Made by a program: the position numbers and the translations under genes
The notes under the pieces: model-generated
Seen by the model: only the letters and a program-made list of their open reading frames with translations
Told to the model about the DNA's origin: nothing
The model's database searches: none
Assembly (NCBI RefSeq): GCF_019100565.1
Contig: NZ_JAHRID010000008.1
Coordinates: forward strand, 149,949 to 213,948
DNA length: 64,000 nucleotides
Direction of reading: 5' to 3'
DNA from: Arsukibacterium indicum
GTDB lineage: Bacteria > Pseudomonadota > Gammaproteobacteria > Enterobacterales > Alteromonadaceae
Part shown: positions 16,663 through 25,052 of the stretch, piece by piece
How the letters are laid out: every line of letters begins with the position of its first letter
How positions within the stretch are numbered: position 1 is the first letter of the stretch

Positions 16663-19600
16663 ATGCACAGCGACACCCAGTCAGAGCAGCGCAAGCCGAA
16701 AACCGGACCGAAACGGATTGCTGGCCTGATTCTGCTGATGGCTGCCTTACTGGCGCTGGTGGTGTTTGGTTACTATCGATATAGCCAGGCCCGGGCCAGT
16801 GTGATTAATCAGGATTATTTCCGGGTGCTGGCAGAGGCAAGTAACACCTTTACTGAAAACCTGATTAAATTACAGAGCCTGTATGATTATCAGGAAAGTG
16901 AAACCGCCATCAGGGCACTATTTCCCAGTTATAAAGTCAGCAACCGTCAGCCGGCAGTTAACGATTGCCCCTCTGCGCTCACCGAAAATGGCAAATGTCC
17001 CCGCTATAACAATCGTTACTGGCTAACCCAGGATAAGGTGCAGTTGCGCTGGTATCTGCAACCAGAGGGTGAAGATGCCTATTATATTGAAGCCGAAATA
17101 CAGCATGCGGATTTTTTGCCCGAACCGGAGCGGGGTTTCAGCCAGCTGCTGTTTGTCACTGAAGACAGCCAGGTACTGGCCAGCACCGGTGGCGAAACCA
17201 CCATTTCGTTTGTTAACTTAACCAGCGTAACGGAAGCGCTGAGCAAGCAGCAGATCAGTGATTTTTTCAGTGAAGTTACTGACAACAGTGAGCAGCCAAC
17301 GCCACGACTGCCCAGCTACAGTGTTCATCTGGACATGAAATTGTCTTACGGTGACTATCGGTTGTTTATTTATCCAATGCGCCTCGCTGCCGGGCTGGTA
17401 GGAGTAAACAGTGGCGCTGATGAGCAGGCAGTGCAGCAGTTATATCTGGTTGGTTTGTTGCCCCGCCAGCAATTGGCGGAGCAGGGTAGCGGATACTGGA
17501 ATATTCCATTACTGTTTGCCACCCTGATTAGCCTGATTTTTGTCTGGTCGGTATTGCGGATGTATCTGCAACCAAAAAACCAGTCGGTTAACCGCTTATA
17601 TGCCAGTTTCTGTTATCTGATTGCCTATGGTTTTTACGCAGTATTGCTGGCACTTATATGCAGCTATCTGGCGGTATCGGTGTGGCAGCAAAGCCGGCAG
17701 CAACAAGCTGAAGATTATATCGGGCAGTTGCGTGCAGGATTAACTGCCGATATTGGCGCGGTATTTACTGAATTGCAGCGCTACAGTAGTTTTTATCAGC
17801 GGCACTGGCAAGGCGATGCACCCTATGCCGAGTTGCTGCAGCCAGTGCGCGAGCTGCAAAAAGTAAATTATCCACAGTTACTTAGCGGCTGCAAGTCGAC
17901 GGAATTAGCGTATGACTTTTACCCCCGTACTATGCAGGTCGCCGCTGATCCGCCTTGCTCGTTGCGAACTTACTACCGGCGGGATGAAACTGTAACTCCC
18001 GGGCGGATGCTATCCGTTACGCTGCTGGATGCGGCCGGGCGCTCCAGCCTGCCATCGGTATACTTTCTGGAAAATAATGCGGCACCAAAGATCTATGATT
18101 TATCCCATCGTGACTATTTTAAACGGGTACGCCAGGGCAGTGGCTGGCAACTGGATATTGCCGGCGAGCAATTTAACAATGTTTATATTCAGCGTTTGCT
18201 TAACATCAATAATGGCACGCGCGGTACTACGATAGCGATGCCATTGCTACCAAAACCGGACATCGCTGGCTTTGCCGATGCCGGTTTTGTGCTGGTTGCT
18301 GATGTGGTGCTGCCATCGGTCAGCCTGGCACCGCCGCCGGTAAACGGCCTGCAGTTTATGGTGGTGGAGCGCCGAACTGGCAAAGTGCTTTATCACAATG
18401 ATAACAGCCGCACTTTTGTTGAGAATATTTACTACATAGGTAGCGAAAACAGTTTGCTAAGCCAGATAATTAAATCAGGAGAGCCAACCGGAGAAGATTT
18501 AAGAGCCGGGCTCTCGGGGTATTATCATGGCCAGCCGGGTAATTTTATTCTGACCGGAACACCAGTTGATGACTGGGCGCTGGTGCTGTTTTATCCACAG
18601 GATCATGTTGACGCCATTATGAGTAATCAGTTTCTGATCTTCAGCGTGAGCATGATCGTGTTTTTTATGTTGCTGATAACGGGCCTGCAGCTTGTCCGGC
18701 GCTTTATTAACAGCAAACTGGTAAAAAACCGGCTGGCTATTCCACTTGGTTTTGACAGCCGGCGTTTAATGTTACTGGTATCGCTGATCTGGGGCCTGGT
18801 TTACGGCTTTTTTGCCCTGCGAACAGCATTACAGCTTACCATCCCGTCGAGCCAGCTTAACCTGCTGCTACCCTGGTTAACGGTTGTGTTGCTGTTGCTG
18901 ATTATCGGTTGCTGTGCCCTGTTTTTACGCCAGCGTAAGCCACAGACACCAGTAATAAAACCTGCTGCCAAACTGATTATTGCCGGTAGTGTGGTGTTAA
19001 TCAGCCTGTTGCCGTTCAGTTATCTGTCGTACATCAGTAAGGTGCCGCAGCAGGCGTTACAGGCACACTATGCCAAAATGCAATGCATTGAATTTAATCG
19101 GGAGCGCGCTGAGTTGCATGAGTTTGCCCTGAACCGATTTCCCAACTCGATGACAGAACAACGACTGCAGTCCTGGCAATTGTTGCCGGTTAACTGGTCT
19201 TATGCTGATTTTCAGCAGCGTTGTGCCGGTGTTAATAACAGCGGTTTACCGGACGACTACCCAAAGTTAAGTACCATTATTGGCAATACGTACTTATGGC
19301 AGTGGGTAAAAACTTTTCTGGTAAGGGTTGAGCCACTTGATGCAGCTGGTGACACGGTGCAGCAGTTAAGTGATCATGCTAACACTCCGCTGACAGCGGG
19401 CCAGCTGCTAGGAGTTGGGCTGCGGTTTTTGATACCGATGTTATTACTACTGTTGTTGTGGCAGCTTTATGTACGGCGGGTATTGTGGCAACGCCTTGGT
19501 TATAACAGCGATTTTCTGCGACATATTCAGCAACTTTGTCATCAGACCCAACTTACTCCCGGTAAGCGGTTAGTTGCCGGATTGCATCTGCAGCTAACTG

Positions 19601-20676
19601 CCTGCCCGCCGGCCGGGGTTAATTTAATGCTGCTGCTAAAACAAATGCAGCTGGCAGACAGTGACAGCAACAATTGCTCACAGCTGGTACCTGGTTTTGC
19701 CCAGCTTTACCGGCAAAGTGCCATATTGCAGCAGCTGAATAATGACTCACCCCTGCAAAACGTCTCGATAATATTGCAGCAAACGGGTACAAAGGGCCCA
19801 CTGCGGGTTACTCTCAGCCAGATTGATACCTGTCTGGATGGGCCAAGGCGCCGTCAGCATTTACTGGCCCTGATTACTGAGTTTAAAACGCTGACAATAT
19901 TGGGACAGTTAACGGAATTTAACCTGATAATGGGCTTTAACAGTCTGCAACGGTTAACAATAAAAGATGATTTAGCCGCCGCCGATGGCAGCATGCTGGA
20001 GCAGGCTGAATATCTTGCCTGGTCAGAGTGTTTGCTTAATTTTAATGTTCAGCTACCAGCGACACTGGCACAGCCGCTGGATCCTGACATGCTGCAACAG
20101 GAACTGGCGGCCTATCCTTTGCTTGGCCCGCTGGCAGTAACCGCTGAACAACTTAGCCCGCAACCAGCAGAGGCTCCACAAAGTATTTGGCGGGGCAGTG
20201 ACGGCCTTAGCACCCGGCAGTGGGCAACCCTGCATTATATTTTGCATCATGCTGATGCGCTGTACCGCTACAAGTGGGAAAGCTGTAGCAACGAAGAAAA
20301 GCTGGCGCTGTTTAATCTGGCCAATGGCCATCAGCTTAACCCGCTGAATCATCTGATGATTGAACATCTGGCGATGAATGGCCTGTTGCGGGTAAGCCGG
20401 GGCCGTTTAGAGCTGGTTAACCGTAGTTTCCGCCAGTTTGTCCAGAATGCTGAGCCTTCTGAAACCCTGCGCCAGCTGGTTAAAGTAGGCGAGGCCGGCG
20501 TATGGAAAAATTACCGGCTTAGCTTTGCAGTTGTGGTGGTGGTTATAGTCGGTGGTATTGCCCTGACGTCAGGGCAATCACTTCACATTGTTGCAGCATC
20601 TATTGCCGGCATATTGGGCAGTATGATCAGCGTGTTCAGCAGCGGCAGTACCCTGCGAAGCTATTTTAAAAGCTGA
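16663..20676 (+). CDS. Very large Cache-type membrane protein with cytosolic C-terminal domain
   Basis: 1337 residues, no family recognised end to end. A cytosolic N-tail and TM1 (about 19-40) lead to a periplasmic domain (about 45-280), then TM2 and TM3 (about 283-338). A second periplasmic domain (about 345-650) contains LSHRDYFKRVRQG and later VDDWALVLFYPQDHV, like a double Cache sensor. Four more helices (about 657-790), a third periplasmic loop and TM8 (about 920-938) follow. Next is a cytosolic domain of some 340 residues whose end (EEKLALFNLANGHQLNPLN, then LVNRSFRQFVQNAE) resembles a winged-helix fold. Two C-terminal helices close the protein. No kinase, GGDEF or methyl-accepting motif is visible. 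Single gene, on the strand opposite to its neighbours. Confidence 0.6.
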   Translation: MHSDTQSEQRKPKTGPKRIAGLILLMAALLALVVFGYYRYSQARASVINQDYFRVLAEASNTFTENLIKLQSLYDYQESETAIRALFPSYKVSNRQPAVNDCPSALTENGKCPRYNNRYWLTQDKVQLRWYLQPEGEDAYYIEAEIQHADFLPEPERGFSQLLFVTEDSQVLASTGGETTISFVNLTSVTEALSKQQISDFFSEVTDNSEQPTPRLPSYSVHLDMKLSYGDYRLFIYPMRLAAGLVGVNSGADEQAVQQLYLVGLLPRQQLAEQGSGYWNIPLLFATLISLIFVWSVLRMYLQPKNQSVNRLYASFCYLIAYGFYAVLLALICSYLAVSVWQQSRQQQAEDYIGQLRAGLTADIGAVFTELQRYSSFYQRHWQGDAPYAELLQPVRELQKVNYPQLLSGCKSTELAYDFYPRTMQVAADPPCSLRTYYRRDETVTPGRMLSVTLLDAAGRSSLPSVYFLENNAAPKIYDLSHRDYFKRVRQGSGWQLDIAGEQFNNVYIQRLLNINNGTRGTTIAMPLLPKPDIAGFADAGFVLVADVVLPSVSLAPPPVNGLQFMVVERRTGKVLYHNDNSRTFVENIYYIGSENSLLSQIIKSGEPTGEDLRAGLSGYYHGQPGNFILTGTPVDDWALVLFYPQDHVDAIMSNQFLIFSVSMIVFFMLLITGLQLVRRFINSKLVKNRLAIPLGFDSRRLMLLVSLIWGLVYGFFALRTALQLTIPSSQLNLLLPWLTVVLLLLIIGCCALFLRQRKPQTPVIKPAAKLIIAGSVVLISLLPFSYLSYISKVPQQALQAHYAKMQCIEFNRERAELHEFALNRFPNSMTEQRLQSWQLLPVNWSYADFQQRCAGVNNSGLPDDYPKLSTIIGNTYLWQWVKTFLVRVEPLDAAGDTVQQLSDHANTPLTAGQLLGVGLRFLIPMLLLLLLWQLYVRRVLWQRLGYNSDFLRHIQQLCHQTQLTPGKRLVAGLHLQLTACPPAGVNLMLLLKQMQLADSDSNNCSQLVPGFAQLYRQSAILQQLNNDSPLQNVSIILQQTGTKGPLRVTLSQIDTCLDGPRRRQHLLALITEFKTLTILGQLTEFNLIMGFNSLQRLTIKDDLAAADGSMLEQAEYLAWSECLLNFNVQLPATLAQPLDPDMLQQELAAYPLLGPLAVTAEQLSPQPAEAPQSIWRGSDGLSTRQWATLHYILHHADALYRYKWESCSNEEKLALFNLANGHQLNPLNHLMIEHLAMNGLLRVSRGRLELVNRSFRQFVQNAEPSETLRQLVKVGEAGVWKNYRLSFAVVVVVIVGGIALTSGQSLHIVAASIAGILGSMISVFSSGSTLRSYFKS

Positions 20677-20694
20677 GCTATCTGTCACTGTGCT

Positions 20695-20961
20695 TAGGGC
20701 GTGTTGACGTTTGCTGGTTAGATTTTGTTCTTCTGGCGGCGTTTTGATCGCGAAACGAGGAGTGCGATTTAGTTATTCTAAATAAACGACGAGTGACAAA
20801 GAACAATGCGCCGCCAGATGAACCCTTCGGGCAGCGTGTGGCTGGCATTTCTACTGCATTATCGCTTGTTCATGTAGAGTAACTACACATCACAAGCTCT
20901 GCCTTGTATAAATACCAGCCACCCAGCTGCAAAAACAACCAGCAAACGTCAACACGCCCTA
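20695..20961. mobile_element. MITE-like element with 25-bp terminal inverted repeats
   Basis: 267 bases with perfect terminal inverted repeats starting TAGGGCGTGTTGACGTTTGC at 20695-20719 and complementary at 20937-20961. There is no open frame of note inside. Internal palindromes are present: TTCTGGCGGCG against CGCCGCCAGA, GTGGCTGG against CCAGCCAC, and GCTTGT...ACAAGC. The outermost TA on both sides could be a TA target duplication as made by IS630/Tc1 transposases. It ends one base before the stop codon of the DUF1445 gene. Confidence 0.8.
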
Positions 20962-20962
20962 G

Positions 20963-21748
20963 TTAGAGAACCGATAATTTACTGTTTGGTACATCGGTTA
21001 TCAGCATATGGCCGGGGCTGTGGGTAATGCAAAAGTCTACTTTGGCATTGGCGATGGCTACCTGCGGCGTTACACCGCAGGCCCAGAATACCGGTACCTC
21101 GCCGGGCTTTATGCTGACAGCATCACCAAAATCCGGTTTGCTGATATCAGCAATGCCAATCGCCGCCGGGTCGCCAAAATGCACCGGCGCGCCATGTACC
21201 TGCGGGAATCGCGAGCAAATCTGAATAGCGCGGATGGCATCGGCGGGTTTCATAGGCCGCATGCTGACCACCATACCACCGTGAAACACGCCGGCCGGAG
21301 TGCAGGCAATATTGGTACGATACATTGGTACATTGACCTTTTCGGTAATATTGCGGATTTCCAGGCCGTCGGCCAGCAAGGATTCTTCAAATGAAAACGA
21401 GCAGCCAATCAAAAAAGTGACTAAATCATCGCGCCAGACAACCCGCACATCAGTCAGTTCGTCAGTGAGCTCGCCATTTTTAAATACCCGATACTTTGGT
21501 AAATCGCTACGAATATCCAGATCCTTTGCCAATGTGGGCATATCAATGGCGCCAGGCGTTGCGGCCATGCCAAGTAACGGGCAGGGCTTGGGGTTAAAGT
21601 GGCAAAACTGCAGAAAATCGGCGGCATATTGTTTGGGCAATATCGCCATATTGGCCTGGACAAAACCCGGCGCAAAGCCCGAGGTATTACCATTGAAAGC
21701 GCCACTACGGCACTGCTGACGCAACTGATAAGGGGTAAGTACTGACAT
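20963..21748 (-). CDS. DUF1445 / putative hydro-lyase, D-glutamate cyclase-related
   Basis: 261 residues of the DUF1445 family: [28 protein letters not shown] near the N-terminus, then [34 protein letters not shown], and [12 protein letters not shown] plus [14 protein letters not shown] at the end. In animals this family is fused N-terminally to the DUF4392 cyclase domain as DGLUCY. Here the two domains are separate genes 7.4 kb apart. Bacterial members are labelled hydro-lyases without a proven substrate. The stop codon lies next to the MITE at 20961, but the protein's end is complete for the family. Confidence 0.85.
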   Translation of the reverse strand: MSVLTPYQLRQQCRSGAFNGNTSGFAPGFVQANMAILPKQYAADFLQFCHFNPKPCPLLGMAATPGAIDMPTLAKDLDIRSDLPKYRVFKNGELTDELTDVRVVWRDDLVTFLIGCSFSFEESLLADGLEIRNITEKVNVPMYRTNIACTPAGVFHGGMVVSMRPMKPADAIRAIQICSRFPQVHGAPVHFGDPAAIGIADISKPDFGDAVSIKPGEVPVFWACGVTPQVAIANAKVDFCITHSPGHMLITDVPNSKLSVL

Positions 21749-21841
21749 AAAGCACTCCGGGAAGCAGCAAAGTTATGCCAGTGTACTGCAGTGTGGCAGC
21801 GGGGAACAGTGCCAACCTATAGTGAAAACCGATGGCCGCCA

Positions 21842-22741
21842 TTAGCATGTAAGTTGGCTCGCCTGGTTTTTTGCCAGGGAAATAAAGGTTTGCAGATGGC
21901 GGTTTTGTTGCTCCTGTTTTCGGTAGCCCACATAAATATGTTTATGAACACCGTTTTTACCTAATCTCACCGCCTTTAGCGGCAGCTTATCAGTATATTC
22001 TGACACCAGCCATCTGGGCATGGCTGCGACGCCTCTGCCAGCAGCCACCATATGCAGGATAATATCGGTGGCCTCCAGGGTTTTATGGTGTCTGGGCATG
22101 CATTTAGCGGGTAACAGAAACTGCTGAAAAATATCCAGCCTCGCTGTTTCAACCGGGTAAGTTAACAGAGTCTGATCGCTGAGATCTGCAGGCATGATCT
22201 GATGTAATGCACCGAGCGGGCTGGTAGTGCTGACTACCAGTACTAACTCATACGGAAATACGGCTTCAAAGACCATCCTGTCTTTTTGGATAGGGTCCGG
22301 TGTAATCAGCAGATCGATATCGTAATTAAACAGTGCAGCCATCCCACCAAACTGAAAACGTTGTTTAACATCAATGTCGATACCGGGCGACTGGGTCAGA
22401 AAAGGCGGCACCACTTTTAGCAGCCATTGGTAACATGGATGACATTCCATTCCGATCCGTAAACTGCCCTTTTCGTTGCCGGCAAACTGACGCAAGGTCT
22501 CATCGATCCGCTCAAACTGCGGCAATAACCGGTTTGCTTGCTCCAGCAAATATTCGCCTGCTTCGGTCAGACGGATTTGCCGGCCGTCTTTTAGCCATAA
22601 ACATGTGCCGGACTGATGCTCGAGCTTTTTGATACTGTGGCTCAAGGCGGACTGGGTCAGATTCAGGCTGCTGGCAGCAGCAGTAACCGAGCCCTGACGG
22701 TCTATTTCGCGCAAAATATTAAGATGAATTTTTTCAATCAT
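21842..22741 (-). CDS. metR: MetR-like LysR-family regulator
   Basis: 299 residues starting MIEKIHLNILREIDRQGSVT with an N-terminal LysR helix-turn-helix (AASSLNLTQSALSHSIKKLE). The effector domain carries MetR-like blocks: GMECHPCYQWL, DIDLLITPD, LLTYPVETARLDIF and HMVAAGRGVAAMPRW. MetR uses homocysteine as co-effector and activates methionine synthesis genes. It is divergent from mesX-mesD, and the 278-base region between them has three TGAA-N5-ATCA sites. I start at 22741; upstream in-frame codons add 43 unlikely residues. Confidence 0.85.
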   Translation of the reverse strand: MIEKIHLNILREIDRQGSVTAAASSLNLTQSALSHSIKKLEHQSGTCLWLKDGRQIRLTEAGEYLLEQANRLLPQFERIDETLRQFAGNEKGSLRIGMECHPCYQWLLKVVPPFLTQSPGIDIDVKQRFQFGGMAALFNYDIDLLITPDPIQKDRMVFEAVFPYELVLVVSTTSPLGALHQIMPADLSDQTLLTYPVETARLDIFQQFLLPAKCMPRHHKTLEATDIILHMVAAGRGVAAMPRWLVSEYTDKLPLKAVRLGKNGVHKHIYVGYRKQEQQNRHLQTFISLAKNQASQLTC

Positions 22742-22751
22742 GGCAAACCTA

Positions 22752-22897
22752 TGAATAGAAATCATTAAATGACAAAGGTACAGCGTTTTGTTGGATAGGG
22801 ATAGGGAGAAAACAGTAATCAATGGCTGGGATGCTGTTAAGTGTCGAACAACGGCTATATAGATGAACAAAAATCATGTAAATATGAAAAAGTATCA
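22752..22897. promoter_or_regulatory. Three MetR-like sites TGAA-N5-ATCA
   Basis: Sites are at 22752-22764, 22864-22876 and 22885-22897; the last two are 21 bases apart, two helical turns. The known MetR site of enterics is TGAA-N5-TTCA, so each site here has one half-site mismatch but all three share the same variant. The first overlaps the leader of metR, suggesting autoregulation. Confidence 0.5.
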
Positions 22898-22940
22898 TTT
22901 TTTATCATCAATAAAATCGCCTATCCTTTCTTGTATTATT

Positions 22941-22956
22941 GGACGTCCAGATGTCT
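22941..22956. promoter_or_regulatory. MetJ-box-like tandem operator
   Basis: Two adjacent 8-mers, GGACGTCC and AGATGTCT, match the met-box AGACGTCT at 6 and 7 of 8 positions in the register needed for tandem MetJ dimers. A possible -10 hexamer TATTAT lies at 22934-22939 directly before. The site is 63 bases upstream of mesX. Confidence 0.65.
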
Positions 22957-23019
22957 ACATTGGTATGCGTGAGCAAAAAATATTTCAGCTGGGGCAAACC
23001 AGCAAGGAGGATGGCAACG

Positions 23020-23988
23020 ATGAGTAACGATTTTACCTTTACTATTACAAGCACCGGTTTTGATGAGCACTATCAACCGGCCGACAATACCCGAATTACC
23101 ACCAATTTTGCTAATCTGGCCAGAGGGGCGCATCGCCGGCAAAATTTGCGCAATGCTTTAACGATGATCAATAACCGTTTTAATGCGTTGGCGCAGTGGG
23201 ATAACCCCAATGGTGATCGCTACTCGGTTGAGCTGGATATTATTTCGGTCGATATCAATATTGCCGGCACCGGCCATAGCTTCCCGACCATTGAAGTTTT
23301 AAAAACCACTATTGTTGACAGCCTTACCAGGCAACGTATTGCCGGTATTGTTGGCAATAACTTCTCGTCTTATGTGCGCGATTATGACTTTAGCGTGCTG
23401 CTGCAACGGCATAATAAGCAGCGGGCAGCATTCAGCATTCCCGACAATTTTGGTGAGCTACATGGCAAATTGTTTCAGCGTTTTGTTAACTCCGAGGCGT
23501 ATCAGCAGCATTTTCACAAGTTACCGGTTATCTGCCTGAGCGTGTCAGATAACAAAATTTACCGGCGCACCGAAAACCAGCACCCTGTGTTGGGAGTAGA
23601 GTATCTGCAGAGTGAGTCTTCGCTAACCGAACAGTATTTTAAAAAGATGGGCTTACAGAACCGCTATTTTATGCCGCCGGACAGTGTTGCGCCGCTGGCA
23701 TTCTATTTCTTTGGCGACTTACTGAATGATTTCAACAACCTTGAATTGATTAGCACCATCGCCACGATGGAAACCTTTCAGCGTATCTACCGGCCGGAAA
23801 TTTATAATGCTAACGCGGTAGCGGGAAAACTCTATAAGCCTAACCTGAAAAATCAGGATCATTCGATCACGCAAATTGTCTACGATCGCGCTGAACGCAG
23901 CCGGTTAGCCATTGAACAGGGCAGATTTGCAGAGGAGCATTTTATTAAGCCGCATCAGGCGATTTTGCAGCAGTGGAGTTTAAGATGA
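23020..23988 (+). CDS. mesX: MesX, DUF1852 partner of methionine synthase MesD
   Basis: 322 residues of the DUF1852 family (MSNDFTFTITSTGFDEHYQP; TTNFANLARGAHRRQNLR; GIVGNNFSSYVRDYD; LGVEYLQ). In Acinetobacter baylyi the DUF1852 protein MesX is needed, with oxygen, for the folate-independent methionine synthase MesD. I start at ATG 23020, nine bases after GGAGG (23006-23010); the ATG at 23011 directly touches that site. The stop overlaps the start of mesD (ATGA). MetJ-like and MetR-like sites lie upstream. Confidence 0.9.
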   Translation: MSNDFTFTITSTGFDEHYQPADNTRITTNFANLARGAHRRQNLRNALTMINNRFNALAQWDNPNGDRYSVELDIISVDINIAGTGHSFPTIEVLKTTIVDSLTRQRIAGIVGNNFSSYVRDYDFSVLLQRHNKQRAAFSIPDNFGELHGKLFQRFVNSEAYQQHFHKLPVICLSVSDNKIYRRTENQHPVLGVEYLQSESSLTEQYFKKMGLQNRYFMPPDSVAPLAFYFFGDLLNDFNNLELISTIATMETFQRIYRPEIYNANAVAGKLYKPNLKNQDHSITQIVYDRAERSRLAIEQGRFAEEHFIKPHQAILQQWSLR

Positions 23989-25013
23989 ATAAAATATTGC
24001 CAACATCGACTGCCGGCAGCCTGCCTAAACCACTCTGGCTGGCTGAGCCGCAAACATTGTGGTCACCCTGGAAGCTACAGGGTAAAGAACTGCATGCTGG
24101 TAAACAGGACGCGCTGCGTCTGGCTTTGCTACAGCAGCAACGGGCGGGTATCGATATTGTCAGTGATGGCGAGCAAAGCCGGCAACATTTTGTCACCACC
24201 TTAATTGAGCATCTGGATGGCGTTGATTTCAGCAGGCGTGAAACGGTGCGGATCCGTAAACGCTATGATGCGAGCGTGCCAACCGTGGTAGGGCCGGTGT
24301 CTCGTAAGGGGTCAGTGTTTGTTGATGATGCGAAGTTTTTAAGGCTACAAACTAAACAGCCAATTAAATGGGCCTTACCCGGGCCAATGACGATGATCGA
24401 CACCTTGTATGACGCGCACTATAAAAGCCGAAAAGCGTTGGCGTGGGAATTTGCCAAAATTTTGAATGAAGAGGCTAAAGAGCTGGCCGCGGCAGGCGTT
24501 GATATTATTCAGTTTGATGAGCCGGCTTTTAATGTGTTTTTTGATGACGTTAATGAGTGGGGCATTGCCTGCTTAGAGCGTGCCATTGAGGGGCTTAAAT
24601 GTGAAACTGCGGTGCATATATGCTATGGCTATGGCATTAAAGCCAATACCGACTGGAAAAAAACGCTGGGTAGTGAGTGGCGCCAGTACGAAGCGGTGTT
24701 CCCTAAACTGCAGCAATCGAAAATCGATATTGTCTCGCTGGAGTGTCATAACTCGCGGGTGCCGCTGGAGCTGCTGGCGCTTATCCGTGGCAAAAAAGTG
24801 ATGGTAGGTGTTATTGATGTTGCCAGTGACAGTATGGAAACACCCGAAGAAGTCGCCGATACCTTGCGCAAAGCATTACAGTATGTCGACGCTGACAAGC
24901 TTTACCCCTGCACCAACTGCGGTATGGCACCTCTGGCGCGGCATATTGCCAACGGCAAGCTGCATGCTTTAGCCGCAGGTGCTGAAATAGTGCGCCAGGA
25001 ACTGCTGGGTTAA
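23985..25013 (+). CDS. mesD: Folate-independent methionine synthase MesD (MetE core family)
   Basis: 342 residues comparable to the C-terminal catalytic domain of cobalamin-independent methionine synthase MetE, without the N-terminal folate half. Zinc ligands are visible as His and Cys in AVHICYGYG, Glu in VSLECHN and Cys in YPCTNCGMAP; DIVSDGEQSRQ binds homocysteine in relatives. With MesX it makes methionine from homocysteine using a non-folate methyl donor that is not established. It overlaps mesX by four bases (start 23985), so they are coupled. Confidence 0.9.
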   Translation: MNKILPTSTAGSLPKPLWLAEPQTLWSPWKLQGKELHAGKQDALRLALLQQQRAGIDIVSDGEQSRQHFVTTLIEHLDGVDFSRRETVRIRKRYDASVPTVVGPVSRKGSVFVDDAKFLRLQTKQPIKWALPGPMTMIDTLYDAHYKSRKALAWEFAKILNEEAKELAAAGVDIIQFDEPAFNVFFDDVNEWGIACLERAIEGLKCETAVHICYGYGIKANTDWKKTLGSEWRQYEAVFPKLQQSKIDIVSLECHNSRVPLELLALIRGKKVMVGVIDVASDSMETPEEVADTLRKALQYVDADKLYPCTNCGMAPLARHIANGKLHALAAGAEIVRQELLG

Positions 25014-25052
25014 CTACTGCATGGTATTGCAACGGCCAATGCTCTCAGCAAA

